A stretch of 64,000 nt of DNA, from positions 62,001 through 126,000 of the forward strand of contig CAVPRU010000002.1 of assembly GCA_963707875.1 (NCBI GenBank). The letters run 5' to 3'. The notes under the pieces were generated by a model. That model had not been told where the DNA came from and did not search any database. It worked only from the letters and a program-made list of their open reading frames with translations. Of this stretch, positions 18,452-26,567 are shown in pieces (position 1 is the first letter of the stretch; every line of letters starts with the position of its first letter). A program made the translations under genes and the position numbers. Source of the stretch: SZUA-320 sp963707875. GTDB lineage: Bacteria; Gemmatimonadota; Gemmatimonadetes; Gemmatimonadales; GWC2-71-9.

Positions 18452-19222
18452 ATGCTCGACAACCTGCTCTTCACACTCGGCGTGAGCCTCCTCGTGCAGG
18501 CCGTGTTCTTCGCGTTCGCGGCCACCCTCAAGACGGACAAGGTCACCGACCTCTCCTACGGGCTGACCTTCGTGCTGATCGCCGTCGCCCTCTTCCTGCG
18601 CTCCGGCGCCGCCGGGCCTCGCGCCCCTGGTGCTGATGGGGATGGTCGTCGCGTGGGGTGTGCGGCTCGCGGGATACCTGGTGTACCGGATCTGGAACAT
18701 CGGACGGGACGAACGCTTCGACGGCATCCGCGAGGACTTCTGTCCGCTTCTTCAAGTTCTGGTTCTTCCAGGGCCTCGCCGTCTGGCTGATCATCCTTCC
18801 GGTGACGCTCTGGTTCTCGCGGCCCGGGCCGTGGACGACATGGATGACGACTCGGCGCGACGATCTGGCTGGTGGGGCTGGTGATCGAGTCGGTGGCCGA
18901 CCAGCAGAAGTTCGCGTTCAAGCAGACGCCGGGAGGCCGCGGGCGCTGGACCGACACCGGACTCTGGCGCTACAGCCGGCACCCCAACTACTTCGGCGAA
19001 CTGCTCTGCTGGTGGGGCATCTTCGTCTTCGTGGCGCCTGGACTCGGCGCCTGGTCGCTGCTCGCCCTGGTCGGCCCCCTGGCCATCACGGCCATCCTGC
19101 TCTTCGCCACCGGCATCCCGACGCTCGAGGCGAGCGCCACCCGGAAGTGGGGCGAAAACCCGGAGTACCACGCATACCGCGCGCGCACCCGGTCGCTGGT
19201 GCCCTGGCCGTTTGGACGCTAG
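18452..19222 (+). pseudogene. DUF1295 / steroid-5-alpha-reductase-like membrane protein, about three frameshifts
   Basis: The family is clear from LLFTLGVSLLVQAVFFAFA, KTDKVTDLSYGLTFV, GYLVYRIWNIGRDERFDGI, FFKFWFFQGLAVWLI and the diagnostic C-terminus QKFAFK...DTGLWRYSRHPNYFGELLCWWG with NPEYHAYRARTR. These are integral membrane proteins related to isoprenylcysteine methyltransferase and steroid reductases. Frame breaks are near 18610, 18740 and 18860. It is the last gene of the cluster facing the B12-MerR regulator, and DUF1295 genes are common companions of bacterial photolyase/LitR clusters. Confidence 0.8.
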
Positions 19223-19283
19223 CGGGAGAATATCGGAGTATTATCCCGGATAGCATCTACCCGGACCTCCACCAGAGACCGCC

Positions 19284-20807
19284 ATGCCCCGCTTCTCCCC
19301 CCTGGCCCTCCTCCTTCTGGCAGCCACGCCGCCAGCCCACGCCCAGTCTGCCCCTGACCCGGCGGTCCAGCTCGACCAGTACATCCAGCAGGTCCAGGCC
19401 GACTGGGGCACGGTCGGCCTGGCCATCGCGGTGGTCAAGGACGGCAAGGTCGTCTTCGCCAAGGGCTACGGCGTCCGGGCCAAGGGCACCACCGACCCGG
19501 TCGACGCCAACACCCTCTTCGCCATCGGCTCCACCACCAAGGCGATGACCGCCGCCGCGCTGGGCCTGCTGGTCGACGAGAAGAAGCTCAGCTGGGACGA
19601 CAAGGTCACCGACCACCTGCCCGGCTTCCAGCTGATCGACCCCTGGGTGACCCGGGAACTCACGGTCCGTGACCTGCTCTCCCACCGCGCCGGGCTCGGC
19701 AACGCCGACATGCTCTGGTACGGCACCGACCTGACCAGCGCCGAGATCGTCCACCGGGCCCGCTTCATCCCGATGGCCTACTCGATGCGCGCGGGATACA
19801 CCTACCAGAACATCATGTACGCCGTGGCGGGCGAAGTGGTGGCGGCAGTGTCCGGGATGCCCTGGCAGCAGTTCATCCAGACCCGGATCCTGGCCCCGCT
19901 CAAGATGACCTCGACCGTCACCACCCTGGCCCAGACGAAGGGCAGGCCCAACGTCGCGAGCCCCCACGCCCTGGTGGCCGACACCGTCGCTGTCATCGAG
20001 AATGCCAGCGTCGATGGCGTCGCCGCGGCGGGCTCGATCTGGTCCAGTGTGACCGACATGGCCAGGTGGGCCGCGGTGATGATCGACAGCGGACGGGTGG
20101 ATGGCACCCGCTTCCTGGCGCCGACCACCTGGGCCGACATGTTCAAGCCGCAGGCCATCATCCCGGTCAGTCAGTTCTATCCCACCGCTCGGCTCACCAG
20201 GCCACACTGGACGACGTATGGACTGGGCTGGTTCCAGCAGGACTACGCCGGCCGCGCGGTGCAGATGCACACCGGCAGCATCGACGGCATGGTCGCCATC
20301 ATCGGGCTGATTCCCGAGGAGCGGCTCGGGGTGTATGTCCTGGCCAACATGGGCAGCGGCCGGATGGAGCTGCGGCACGCCCTGATGTGGAAGACCTTCG
20401 ACCTCTGGCTCGGCACCGGCACCCGCGACTGGAGCAAGGAGTTCCTGGAGCTGTACCGGCCTGGCTGGCAGGCGCAGAAGACCGCCGCTGCCACGGCCGA
20501 TCAACGGCGGGTCAAGGACACCAAGCCATCGCTGGGGCTCGATGGGTACACCGGGGTGTACGCCGATTCGCTTCAGGGCACCGCCCGGATTGCGTTGAAG
20601 GACGGGAAGCTCTGGTTTGAGCAGTCGGAGTGGCTGACGGGGGAGATGGAGCACTGGCAGTACGACACCTTCCGGATCCGATGGACCAAGCCGTGGATGG
20701 GCACCGCGCTGGTGACCTTCCCGGTGGCGGAGACCGGGATGGTGACCAGGATGGAGTTTGGCACCGGGCCGGGCAGGGTCGTGATGAACCTCACGTCGCG
20801 GCGATAG
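19284..20807 (+). CDS. Secreted serine hydrolase (beta-lactamase/DD-peptidase fold)
   Basis: 507 residues with a signal peptide to Ala20. Class C beta-lactamase-type motifs are S83-T-T-K86 (nucleophile and base), Y174-Q-N176 and, late in the domain, H-T-G (MHTGSIDG). A C-terminal lipocalin-like extension (YTGVYADSLQGTARIALKDGKLWFE) matches the DUF3471-type tail seen in many environmental serine beta-lactamase-like hydrolases. Likely substrates are D-amino-acid peptides or esters in the periplasm. An antibiotic role cannot be inferred. It is a single gene with no obvious operon partner. Confidence 0.92.
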   Translation: MPRFSPLALLLLAATPPAHAQSAPDPAVQLDQYIQQVQADWGTVGLAIAVVKDGKVVFAKGYGVRAKGTTDPVDANTLFAIGSTTKAMTAAALGLLVDEKKLSWDDKVTDHLPGFQLIDPWVTRELTVRDLLSHRAGLGNADMLWYGTDLTSAEIVHRARFIPMAYSMRAGYTYQNIMYAVAGEVVAAVSGMPWQQFIQTRILAPLKMTSTVTTLAQTKGRPNVASPHALVADTVAVIENASVDGVAAAGSIWSSVTDMARWAAVMIDSGRVDGTRFLAPTTWADMFKPQAIIPVSQFYPTARLTRPHWTTYGLGWFQQDYAGRAVQMHTGSIDGMVAIIGLIPEERLGVYVLANMGSGRMELRHALMWKTFDLWLGTGTRDWSKEFLELYRPGWQAQKTAAATADQRRVKDTKPSLGLDGYTGVYADSLQGTARIALKDGKLWFEQSEWLTGEMEHWQYDTFRIRWTKPWMGTALVTFPVAETGMVTRMEFGTGPGRVVMNLTSRR

Positions 20808-20855
20808 GCAGTCCAAAGCGGGGTATCAGAGGTCGCGGGATCAGCCCGGCTGGAG

Positions 20856-21113
20856 TCAACGGTAGACGTCGCGACGATTGCCGATCTTGACGACAGTGAC
20901 GATCAGTTTCCGGTCGACGATCTCGTAGAGGATGCGGTAGTCGCCCTGGCGGAGGCGGTATTTCTCCTCGCCACTGAGCTTTTCGCATCCGGGAGGGCGC
21001 GGCTCGACCGCCAAGCCGTCAATCCGCCTGACGATCCGCTTGCGGTCCTTGGGGGGGACGGCCTCGAGTTCCCTGGCTGCGGACCGCTTGATGCGAACGC
21101 TATAACGTGCCAC
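20856..21113 (-). CDS. RelE/ParE-family toxin
   Basis: 85 residues with the RelE fold signature: IKRSAARELEAVPPKDRKRIVRRIDGL near the start and LSGEEKYRLRQGDYRILYEIVDRKLIVTVVKIGNRRDVYR at the end (RxGDYRILY, HRxDVYR-type end with Asn for His). Such toxins cut ribosome-bound mRNA or, for ParE, poison gyrase. The short basic form with GDYRILYEI favours RelE. It overlaps the antitoxin gene by 14 bases and is translated after it. Confidence 0.93.
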   Translation of the reverse strand: MARYSVRIKRSAARELEAVPPKDRKRIVRRIDGLAVEPRPPGCEKLSGEEKYRLRQGDYRILYEIVDRKLIVTVVKIGNRRDVYR

Positions 21114-21330
21114 GCCGCTTCATGTCGCGGAGGAGATCCTCGAACGCGAGGGTGGGCTCGTTGGCCCGGTCCCGGAAGGCGGCGAGATCGTCGGCGTCCT
21201 CGGCCAGCGTGTTTCGGACGGCCGTGTTGACCAGATCTGAAATACTCTGTTCCGTCTCGGCCGCCTTGAGGCGCAGGGCCCGGTGGACGGTCTCTTCGAA
21301 GTAGACGGTGGCGCGCTTGGCAGTAGCCAT
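21100..21330 (-). CDS. Ribbon-helix-helix antitoxin of the RelE pair
   Basis: 76 residues. The N-terminal ATVYFEETVHRALRLKAAETEQSISDLVNTAVRNTL is a ribbon-helix-helix DNA-binding domain. The acidic C-terminal tail (LAFEDLLRDMKRRG) is the usual toxin-wrapping part. It precedes and overlaps the toxin gene, the normal order for type II modules. A perfect 18-base palindrome 14 bases before the start is the likely autoregulatory operator. Confidence 0.9.
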   Translation of the reverse strand: MATAKRATVYFEETVHRALRLKAAETEQSISDLVNTAVRNTLAEDADDLAAFRDRANEPTLAFEDLLRDMKRRGTL

Positions 21331-21343
21331 GGATGGATGTTAG

Positions 21344-21361
21344 CGTTATGACGTCATAACG
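21344..21361. promoter_or_regulatory. Perfect 18-base palindrome, likely antitoxin operator
   Basis: The 18 bases are their own reverse complement (centre GACGTC, arms CGTTAT/ATAACG). The site lies between the antitoxin start (21330) and the divergent DHFR-fold gene (21387), and it overlaps the only AT-rich, -10-like bases in the gap. Ribbon-helix-helix antitoxins typically bind such palindromes and repress their own operon, so this assignment is strong by position. It could also affect the divergent gene. Confidence 0.75.
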
Positions 21362-21386
21362 TCAAGGGCGAACAGCGGAGACTCAG

Positions 21387-21968
21387 ATGAGAAAGCTCAC
21401 AATCATCGAACACGTCTCGCTGGACGGGGTGATCCAGCACTCCGCCGATGACGACGGTTTCCCCTACAGCGACTGGACCGCCCCCTATCGGACCCCCGCT
21501 GGCCGGGATGCCGTCCTCGCCGCACAGGGCGAGCGGTTCGATCTGCTGCTTGGCCGTCGCACCTACGATATCTGGTCGGGCTTCTGGCCAACGGCGCCGA
21601 GCAGTCCGATGGCGGACGGCCTCAATGCGGCGACCAAGTATGTCGCGACCCACCGTCCGGAAAGTCTTGCATGGGGCCCGTGCGAGGGTCTGGGACCGGA
21701 CATCGTCGAGGGCATTCGCCGCATCAAGTCGCAGGACGGCCCGGACCTTGTCCTCTGGGGCAGTTCCACGCTCACATCGTCGCTGCTCGAACATGGGCTT
21801 GCGGAACAAGTCCTCCTGATCGTCTATCCAGTCCTGCTGGGTACGGGAAAGCGCTTCTTTGCGGAGGGTACCCCGCCACGCTCATTCGAACTGGTCAGCA
21901 CCAGGGCAATGCCGTCAGGCAACATCTTCAGTAGTTACAGGGTCTCCGGACCATTGAAGACGGGGTAG
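21387..21968 (+). CDS. Dihydrofolate-reductase-fold protein (RibD C-terminal family), copy 1
   Basis: 193 residues starting with the family hallmark RKLTIIEHVSLDGVIQ. It continues with LLLGRRTYDIWSGFWP, LVLWGSSTLTSSLLEHGLAEQVLLIVYPVLLGTGKRFF and SFELVSTRAMPSGNIFSSY. These match the RibD_C/DHFR-like NADPH-binding proteins that form a large, poorly characterised group. Substrate unknown. A related but divergent gene follows 15 bases downstream. Confidence 0.9.
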   Translation: MRKLTIIEHVSLDGVIQHSADDDGFPYSDWTAPYRTPAGRDAVLAAQGERFDLLLGRRTYDIWSGFWPTAPSSPMADGLNAATKYVATHRPESLAWGPCEGLGPDIVEGIRRIKSQDGPDLVLWGSSTLTSSLLEHGLAEQVLLIVYPVLLGTGKRFFAEGTPPRSFELVSTRAMPSGNIFSSYRVSGPLKTG

Positions 21969-21983
21969 ATATGTGGAGCCATC

Positions 21984-22574
21984 ATGAAAACGCTCGTCGC
22001 TGAATTCATTAGCCTTGACGGGGTCGTACAAGCTCCTGGGGGAGCGAACGAGGACATGGACGGCGCCTTCAGTCACGGTGGATGGTCAATGAAGTATTTC
22101 GACCAGGCCGTAATGGGTGGCACGTATTCCGAGATTGCCGAGCAAAGCGACGCACTCTTGCAAGGTCGGCGCACCTATCAAACCTCGGCCGGCGCTTGGC
22201 CCAGTCGCTCTGGAGACCCATTCTCAGACTGGATCAACCGGGTGCAGAAGTACGTGGTCTCGGACTCACTCACCGAGCATGACATTACCTGGAATCCTAC
22301 CACCATCATTCGTGGGGACGACTTCGAGAGGAAGGTGTCGACATTGCGCGAGCAACCGGGCGGCTATATCTACGTCTACGGTAGCGCGATGATGGTCCGA
22401 TCAATGCTCGCCGCCGACTTGGTGGACGAGTTGTTGCTCACGATCGAGCCGATCATCCTCAGTGGCGGGAAGACGATCTTCCCCCAGGACGGAAAGGCGA
22501 TCCCGTTCACGCTGGTGTCCACAGCGAGAGCCAGCACCGGCGCACAAGTGTGCCGATATGTGCGTGACCGGTGA
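21984..22574 (+). CDS. Dihydrofolate-reductase-fold protein (RibD C-terminal family), copy 2
   Basis: 196 residues: MKTLVAEFISLDGVVQAPGG, LLQGRRTYQTSAGAWP, IYVYGSAMMVRSMLAADLVDELLLTIEPIILSGGKTIFP and FTLVSTARASTGAQVCRY. Same family as the preceding gene, but clearly not a recent duplicate. A GTG of the DUF1905 gene overlaps its stop (GTGA), so the three genes from 21387 probably form one operon. Confidence 0.9.
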   Translation: MKTLVAEFISLDGVVQAPGGANEDMDGAFSHGGWSMKYFDQAVMGGTYSEIAEQSDALLQGRRTYQTSAGAWPSRSGDPFSDWINRVQKYVVSDSLTEHDITWNPTTIIRGDDFERKVSTLREQPGGYIYVYGSAMMVRSMLAADLVDELLLTIEPIILSGGKTIFPQDGKAIPFTLVSTARASTGAQVCRYVRDR

Positions 22575-22909
22575 CGATGACCATTTCGAAGATCCGCTTT
22601 CGAGCGAAGCTCTTGCGTCCGGCAACTCCGAAAGGCGCCTCCTGGACCTTTCTCACCCTGCCCAAGAGCGCCAGCGCCAAGCTCCCCGCCCGGGGCATGA
22701 CCACCGTGGAAGGCACGGTCAATGGTTCTCCCTTTCGAGCCACGCTCGAGCCGGACGGCCAGCGCAGCCACTGGCTCAAGGTGACCAGGAAGCTGCGCGA
22801 AGCCGCCGGAGCGGAGGTGGGCGATGTCGTTGCCCTGGCCAGCGGGTCCGCCTCGCTCGTCAACCTGTACCAGTCCTTCCGACTCAGGCGGGTACCGGCC
22901 CGGCCCTGA
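22571..22909 (+). CDS. DUF1905-family protein
   Basis: 112 residues from GTG 22571, which overlaps the upstream stop. ATG 22577 is an alternative and gives MTISKIRFRAKLL. The segments GASWTFLTLPKSASAKLPARGMTTVEGTVNGSPFRATLEPDGQ and HWLKVTRKLREAAGAEVGDVVAL match DUF1905, a small beta-barrel related to AbrB-like folds. No enzymatic motif is known. The usual C-terminal YdeI-like module is absent. Confidence 0.85.
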   Translation: MTMTISKIRFRAKLLRPATPKGASWTFLTLPKSASAKLPARGMTTVEGTVNGSPFRATLEPDGQRSHWLKVTRKLREAAGAEVGDVVALASGSASLVNLYQSFRLRRVPARP

Positions 22910-23104
22910 TTTGCGCCCCGGGCCCCGGGGCCATACCGTAGGGGAGCGGTCTGATCTCGTCCGTGCCAGGGCGGAGGCACCTGCTACTGAGAAACAGCTA
23001 CAACTTCACCGACACCGTACGCCGCTGCCTCGGGCACACGGCCGTCAGGCTTACGAGACGTTTCTTCTCTGGAATTCGCCAGACAAGTCCTCCACGAGGC
23101 TACC

Positions 23105-24010
23105 ATGTCCAAGCTGCTCCTGTTCGCTCTGGCCTTGACCCTCACCGCAGGAGCGGTTGTCGGTCCTGGGCCACGGGCCATCGAGAACCGGCTCCTGACC
23201 GGGCACGTCGCGTCCGAAGTGCACAGGCTACGGCTCCACTTCGACACGGTTGACCTGGAGCTCCGGCAGCGCGACGTAGCTGCACTCAGCCCACCGCAGC
23301 GCGCGGCACGCGCGGAACTGATTCAATGGCTGAGGGAGTACCGGGAGGGCGGGATCTTCCCGCTGAACAACCAGGTTGCTCCAACCCGGGTTCCGATCTT
23401 TCGCGACGCGCGGGGGGTGCTCTGCGCGATGGCCTATCTGATCGATCGCTCCGGCCGCGGCGACCTGGTAGGCCGGATCGCAAGGGAACAGAACACCGCC
23501 TACATCGGGCAACTCGCGAGTGACCCGTCGCTCATCGGCTGGCTCGACAGTGTTGGCCTGTCGGTGACGGAGGCCGCACGCATCCAGCCGACCTATGAGC
23601 CCTATCCCCCGCTGGTGCGCCGGGATGAGGCCGTTACCGCGCCCTATGCCATCACCTCTCTCCTGGTCAGCGGGACGGCCATGGTGACCGGCACGCTCAA
23701 TCTGGTCCGCCCGAACAAGACCACCGGCCTTCTCGGGGTTCTTGCCGGGACTGGTGCTATCGCCGCGGGCCTGGTCCACATCCAGGGCGAAGGCTCAGCC
23801 ATGTCCCAAGTCGCGGCGTTCAATCTCGTCGCAGGAGCTGCCGCCGCCGGTCTTGGGATCCGGGCCCTGCTCCGTGACTCCAATCGACCGCCGACAACAG
23901 CGGCGGAGGCAGGCAGGCAACGACGGGACCCACAGATCAGCCTGGTACCCGCAATACTGCCCGGCCGGCGGGCGACGGCGGTGGGCCTCACGCTGCGGGC
24001 CACTTTCTGA
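23105..24010 (+). CDS. Secreted conserved hypothetical protein
   Basis: 301 residues with an N-terminal signal peptide (MSKLLLFALALTLTAGAVVG). The centre has a recognisable conserved block: REGGIFPLNNQV, PTRVPIFRDARGVLCAMAYLIDRSGRGDLV, REQNTAYIGQLASDPSLIGWLDSVGLSVTEAARIQP. I recall similar hypothetical proteins in Gemmatimonadota and Bacteroidota but no function. A hydrophobic stretch (about 180-260) may cross the inner membrane. The 195 bases upstream hold no gene. Confidence 0.8.
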   Translation: MSKLLLFALALTLTAGAVVGPGPRAIENRLLTGHVASEVHRLRLHFDTVDLELRQRDVAALSPPQRAARAELIQWLREYREGGIFPLNNQVAPTRVPIFRDARGVLCAMAYLIDRSGRGDLVGRIAREQNTAYIGQLASDPSLIGWLDSVGLSVTEAARIQPTYEPYPPLVRRDEAVTAPYAITSLLVSGTAMVTGTLNLVRPNKTTGLLGVLAGTGAIAAGLVHIQGEGSAMSQVAAFNLVAGAAAAGLGIRALLRDSNRPPTTAAEAGRQRRDPQISLVPAILPGRRATAVGLTLRATF

Positions 24011-24109
24011 ACAGTTCGCGGGGGGATGGCAGCGAGGGGCCTGCCTGCGCAGCAGCGACCTCAGCGAGCCCTGCCGGCGGGCCTGCCTGCACGCTGAGTG
24101 TGGCTGTCC

Positions 24110-24424
24110 TTACCCGGCCGGGTCCGGGGGCTTCTTTGGCCGGGTGCGTCTACCGGGACCTGGGTCTTGCCTGGGCCTCTCCGAGAGCCACTTCTCATGC
24201 TCCGCTGGCGTCATTCGACTGTTGAGGTAAAGGAGTCTCACGGAAGCTGGGCAGTCCGGGCTCAACTGTATCATAGGCCCCTTACGAGCCTCGATGAGGC
24301 TGACGAAGAGGCGCCTTGCTTCCAGGGGAAGCGCATCGAGGAACTCCTGGAAACGATCTGGATCGATGCCTCGGTCCTTCAAGAAATCTCGCCCGGCCTG
24401 GTTGGGACGGTCGCGCTCTTCCAT
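24110..24424 (-). CDS. Small hypothetical protein
   Basis: 104 residues, hydrophilic, beginning MEERDRPNQAGRDFLKDRGIDPDRFQEFLDALPLEARRLF and ending in a basic, Pro-rich tail. Codon third positions look coding, the opposite strand has only patchy reading frames, and the composition is that of a helical regulator or adaptor. No domain recognised and no clear partner: it lies between two plus-strand genes. Confidence 0.5.
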   Translation of the reverse strand: MEERDRPNQAGRDFLKDRGIDPDRFQEFLDALPLEARRLFVSLIEARKGPMIQLSPDCPASVRLLYLNSRMTPAEHEKWLSERPRQDPGPGRRTRPKKPPDPAG

Positions 24425-24544
24425 GGTTGCAGCCTCCGCAGGATCTCAGGAACCCAGACAAGAGTACTGCCGGGGGACGGCGAGGGAAGGCCTACGTCGG
24501 ACGGGCAGGTTGCGGATTCGGCCGGGGGGCGGGAGAATCCGTTC

Positions 24545-24847
24545 ATGTCGAGCCACCCGACCATCCTCAAGGTTGTCCGCCGGATCCCGCGCGGCCGGGT
24601 CGCCACCTATGGCCAGGTCGCCGAGGTGGCGGGCCTGCCCAAGCAGGCTCGGCTGGTGGGGTATGCCCTCCGGCATGCCGGCGATGACGTTCCCTGGCAC
24701 CGGGTCATCAACGCCCAGGGAACGATCAGCGACCGGGCCGACCCCGACTGCATTCCGTTGCAGCGGGCGTTGCTGGAGGCCGAGGGGATCGAGTTCAACT
24801 GGAAGGGGAGGCTGGACCTGAAGCGCTATCTCTGGAAGCCCCGTTGA
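24545..24847 (+). CDS. Alkyltransferase-like (ATL) DNA-repair protein
   Basis: 100 residues equal to the DNA-binding half of O6-alkylguanine-DNA alkyltransferase: VVRRIPRGRVATYGQVAEVAGLPKQARLVGYALRHAG with the Tyr and Arg that flip the base. The active-site PCHRV is PWHRV (Trp51), the mark of ATL proteins. They bind O6-alkylguanine but cannot transfer the alkyl group, handing the lesion to nucleotide-excision repair. ATG 24545 is chosen because the family starts here and GGGAGA lies upstream. The stop overlaps the AlaX-like start (TGATG). Confidence 0.9.
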   Translation: MSSHPTILKVVRRIPRGRVATYGQVAEVAGLPKQARLVGYALRHAGDDVPWHRVINAQGTISDRADPDCIPLQRALLEAEGIEFNWKGRLDLKRYLWKPR

Positions 24848-26043
24848 TGCGCAACCGAGCGACTCTACTTCGACGACGCCTACCTGACCACCTTCTCGGC
24901 GCAGGTGGTGAATCGTCGCGAGGCGGAGGGTCGGCATCAGGTGGCGCTCGACCGGACGGCGTTCTATCCCGAGGGGGGTGGTCAGCCGGGCGACCAGGGC
25001 CGGCTCAATGACGTGCGCGGTGACCGATGTGCAGTGTGGAAGGGGATGTCGTCTGGCACCTGCTGGAGGGGGAGCTGGGCGATGGGCCGGTGGCCGGCGT
25101 GGTCGATTGGCGCCGCCGGTTCGACCACATGCAGCAGCATCATGGCCAGCACCTGCTGTCGGCGGCGTTCGAGGACCTGTTCGCCTTGCCGACCCTGGCC
25201 TTTCATCTGGGGGTGGAGTACGCCTCGATCGACCTGCCGGGTGAGGTGACGGAGGCGCAGTGCCTGGCGGTGGAGGCGCGGGTCAACGAAGTCATCTGGG
25301 AGGACCGGCCGGTCCTGGCGCGGTTCGTGGCGCCGGAGGAGCTGGCGACGATCCGGTTGCGGAAGCCGCCGACGGTGGAGGGCCCGGTCCGGGTGGTGAC
25401 TGTGCCGGACTTCGACCACTCGGCGTGTGGCGGGACCCATCCCAGGTCGACCGGGGCGGTGGGGATCCTGTTCGTGAGGCGGCGGGAGCGGCGGGGGGAG
25501 GAGACCCGGGTCGAGTTCCTCTGTGGCGGGCGGGCGCTGGCGGACCTGAGGGTGAAGCATGGGGTGGTGAGCGGGTTGGGGGCGGAGCTGACGGTGCCGC
25601 CCGGGGAGCTGGTGGAGGCGGTGGATCGGGTGAGGCGGGAGGAGAAGGAATCGCGGAAGCGGCTGGCGGAGGTGACCGACCGGTGGCTGGCGCTGGAGGC
25701 ACTAGCCCTGGCGAGCCAGGCTGAAACGGTGGGGTCGTTGCGGGTGGTGAGCGTGGTCAGGGACGACCTTGGGATGGCGGAGGCGCGGACCTTGGTGCAG
25801 CGGCTGGTCGCCGAGGGGGTCGTGGCGATCGTGGGGGTGGCGGGGGAGCGGGCGCAGCTGGTGATGGGCCGGCCGGAGGGGGTGGGGGCGCCGGTGGACT
25901 GTGCCCTGGTGCTCCGGGAAGTGCTGGCCCCGTTCGGGGGCCGGGGTGGTGGTCAGCCGGGGATGGCCCAGGGGGGGGTGGGCGACGCGGAGGCGCTGGA
26001 GCCGGCGGTCGCCGGCGTGGTGGACCGGATCCGGTCGGGGTGA
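24847..26043 (+). CDS. AlaX-like alanyl-tRNA editing protein with DHHA1 domain (two compensating frameshifts)
   Basis: ATG 24847 overlaps the ATL stop. The frame slips near 24850-24860 and back near 25010-25030. In between, the conserved RLYFDDAYLTTF and AFYPEGGGQPGDQG are read. The body is intact: HHGQHLLSAAFE (Zn ligands in HxxxH), ATIRLRKPPTVEGPVRVV, then SACGGTHPRSTGAVG (Zn ligands in CxxxH). A coiled coil follows (VRREEKESRKRLAEV) and then a DHHA1 domain ending FGGRGGGQPGMAQGG. It therefore matches type-II AlaX, a free-standing deacylase for Ser- or Gly-tRNA(Ala). Two slips that cancel out suggest sequence errors. Confidence 0.85.
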
Positions 26044-26136
26044 CCCGCGGGTCGGCCTGGTCTACCTGGCGCGATCCGGGTACCGGCGGGCACGCCGCCG
26101 GAGTTGAGATTGGGGTCGGTTCCCCGGGATCCGAAC

Positions 26137-26496
26137 GTGCCCCCAACCGGCCTGCCGTCCAAACCGAAACTGCTGCAGGAACTGCAGTCCAAACTGCGGC
26201 TGGGCCACTATAGCCCGCGCACGGTGCAGTCCTACGCCTGGTGGGTCAGGCGGTTCGTCCGGTTCCACGGCCTCCGCCACCCCCGGGATCTGGGGGAGGC
26301 GGAGGTCTCGGCCTTCCTCAACGACTTGGCGGAGCGCCGGCGGGTAGCCCCCTCCACCCAGGCCCAGGCGCTGTCGGCCCTGCTCTTCCTCTACCGCGAA
26401 GTGCTCGGCCGTCCGCTGGGCGACCTGGGGCGGCTGGTTCGGGCTCGGCCGCCCACCAGGCTGCCGCGGGTGCTCACCCGGGACGAGGTCGCCCGT
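26137..26496 (+). pseudogene. Truncated integron-type tyrosine recombinase (N-terminal domain only)
   Basis: About 120 residues match the SAM-like core-binding domain of integron integrases: PKLLQELQSKLRLGHYSPRTVQSYAWWVRRFVRFHG, HPRDLGEAEVSAFLNDLA, STQAQALSALLFLYREVLG and LPRVLTRDEV. Homology stops at about 26496, just where the catalytic domain (RHRY residues) should begin. The frame drifts on without homology to 26616, overlapping the next gene. It is a relic and cannot recombine DNA. No convincing attC sites were found around it. Confidence 0.75.
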
Positions 26497-26567
26497 CCCG
26501 GGGGGGAAGACTACCGCGATAGCCCGATTCCGCGTAACATCATGCATCCCTCTCATCGGAGCGTTGT

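Noticed and set aside
24037..24090. 12-base direct repeat GGGCCTGCCTGC at 24037 and 24079
   Set aside because: Low-complexity GC-rich sequence with only two copies and no regular spacing. Not a CRISPR or an iteron array.
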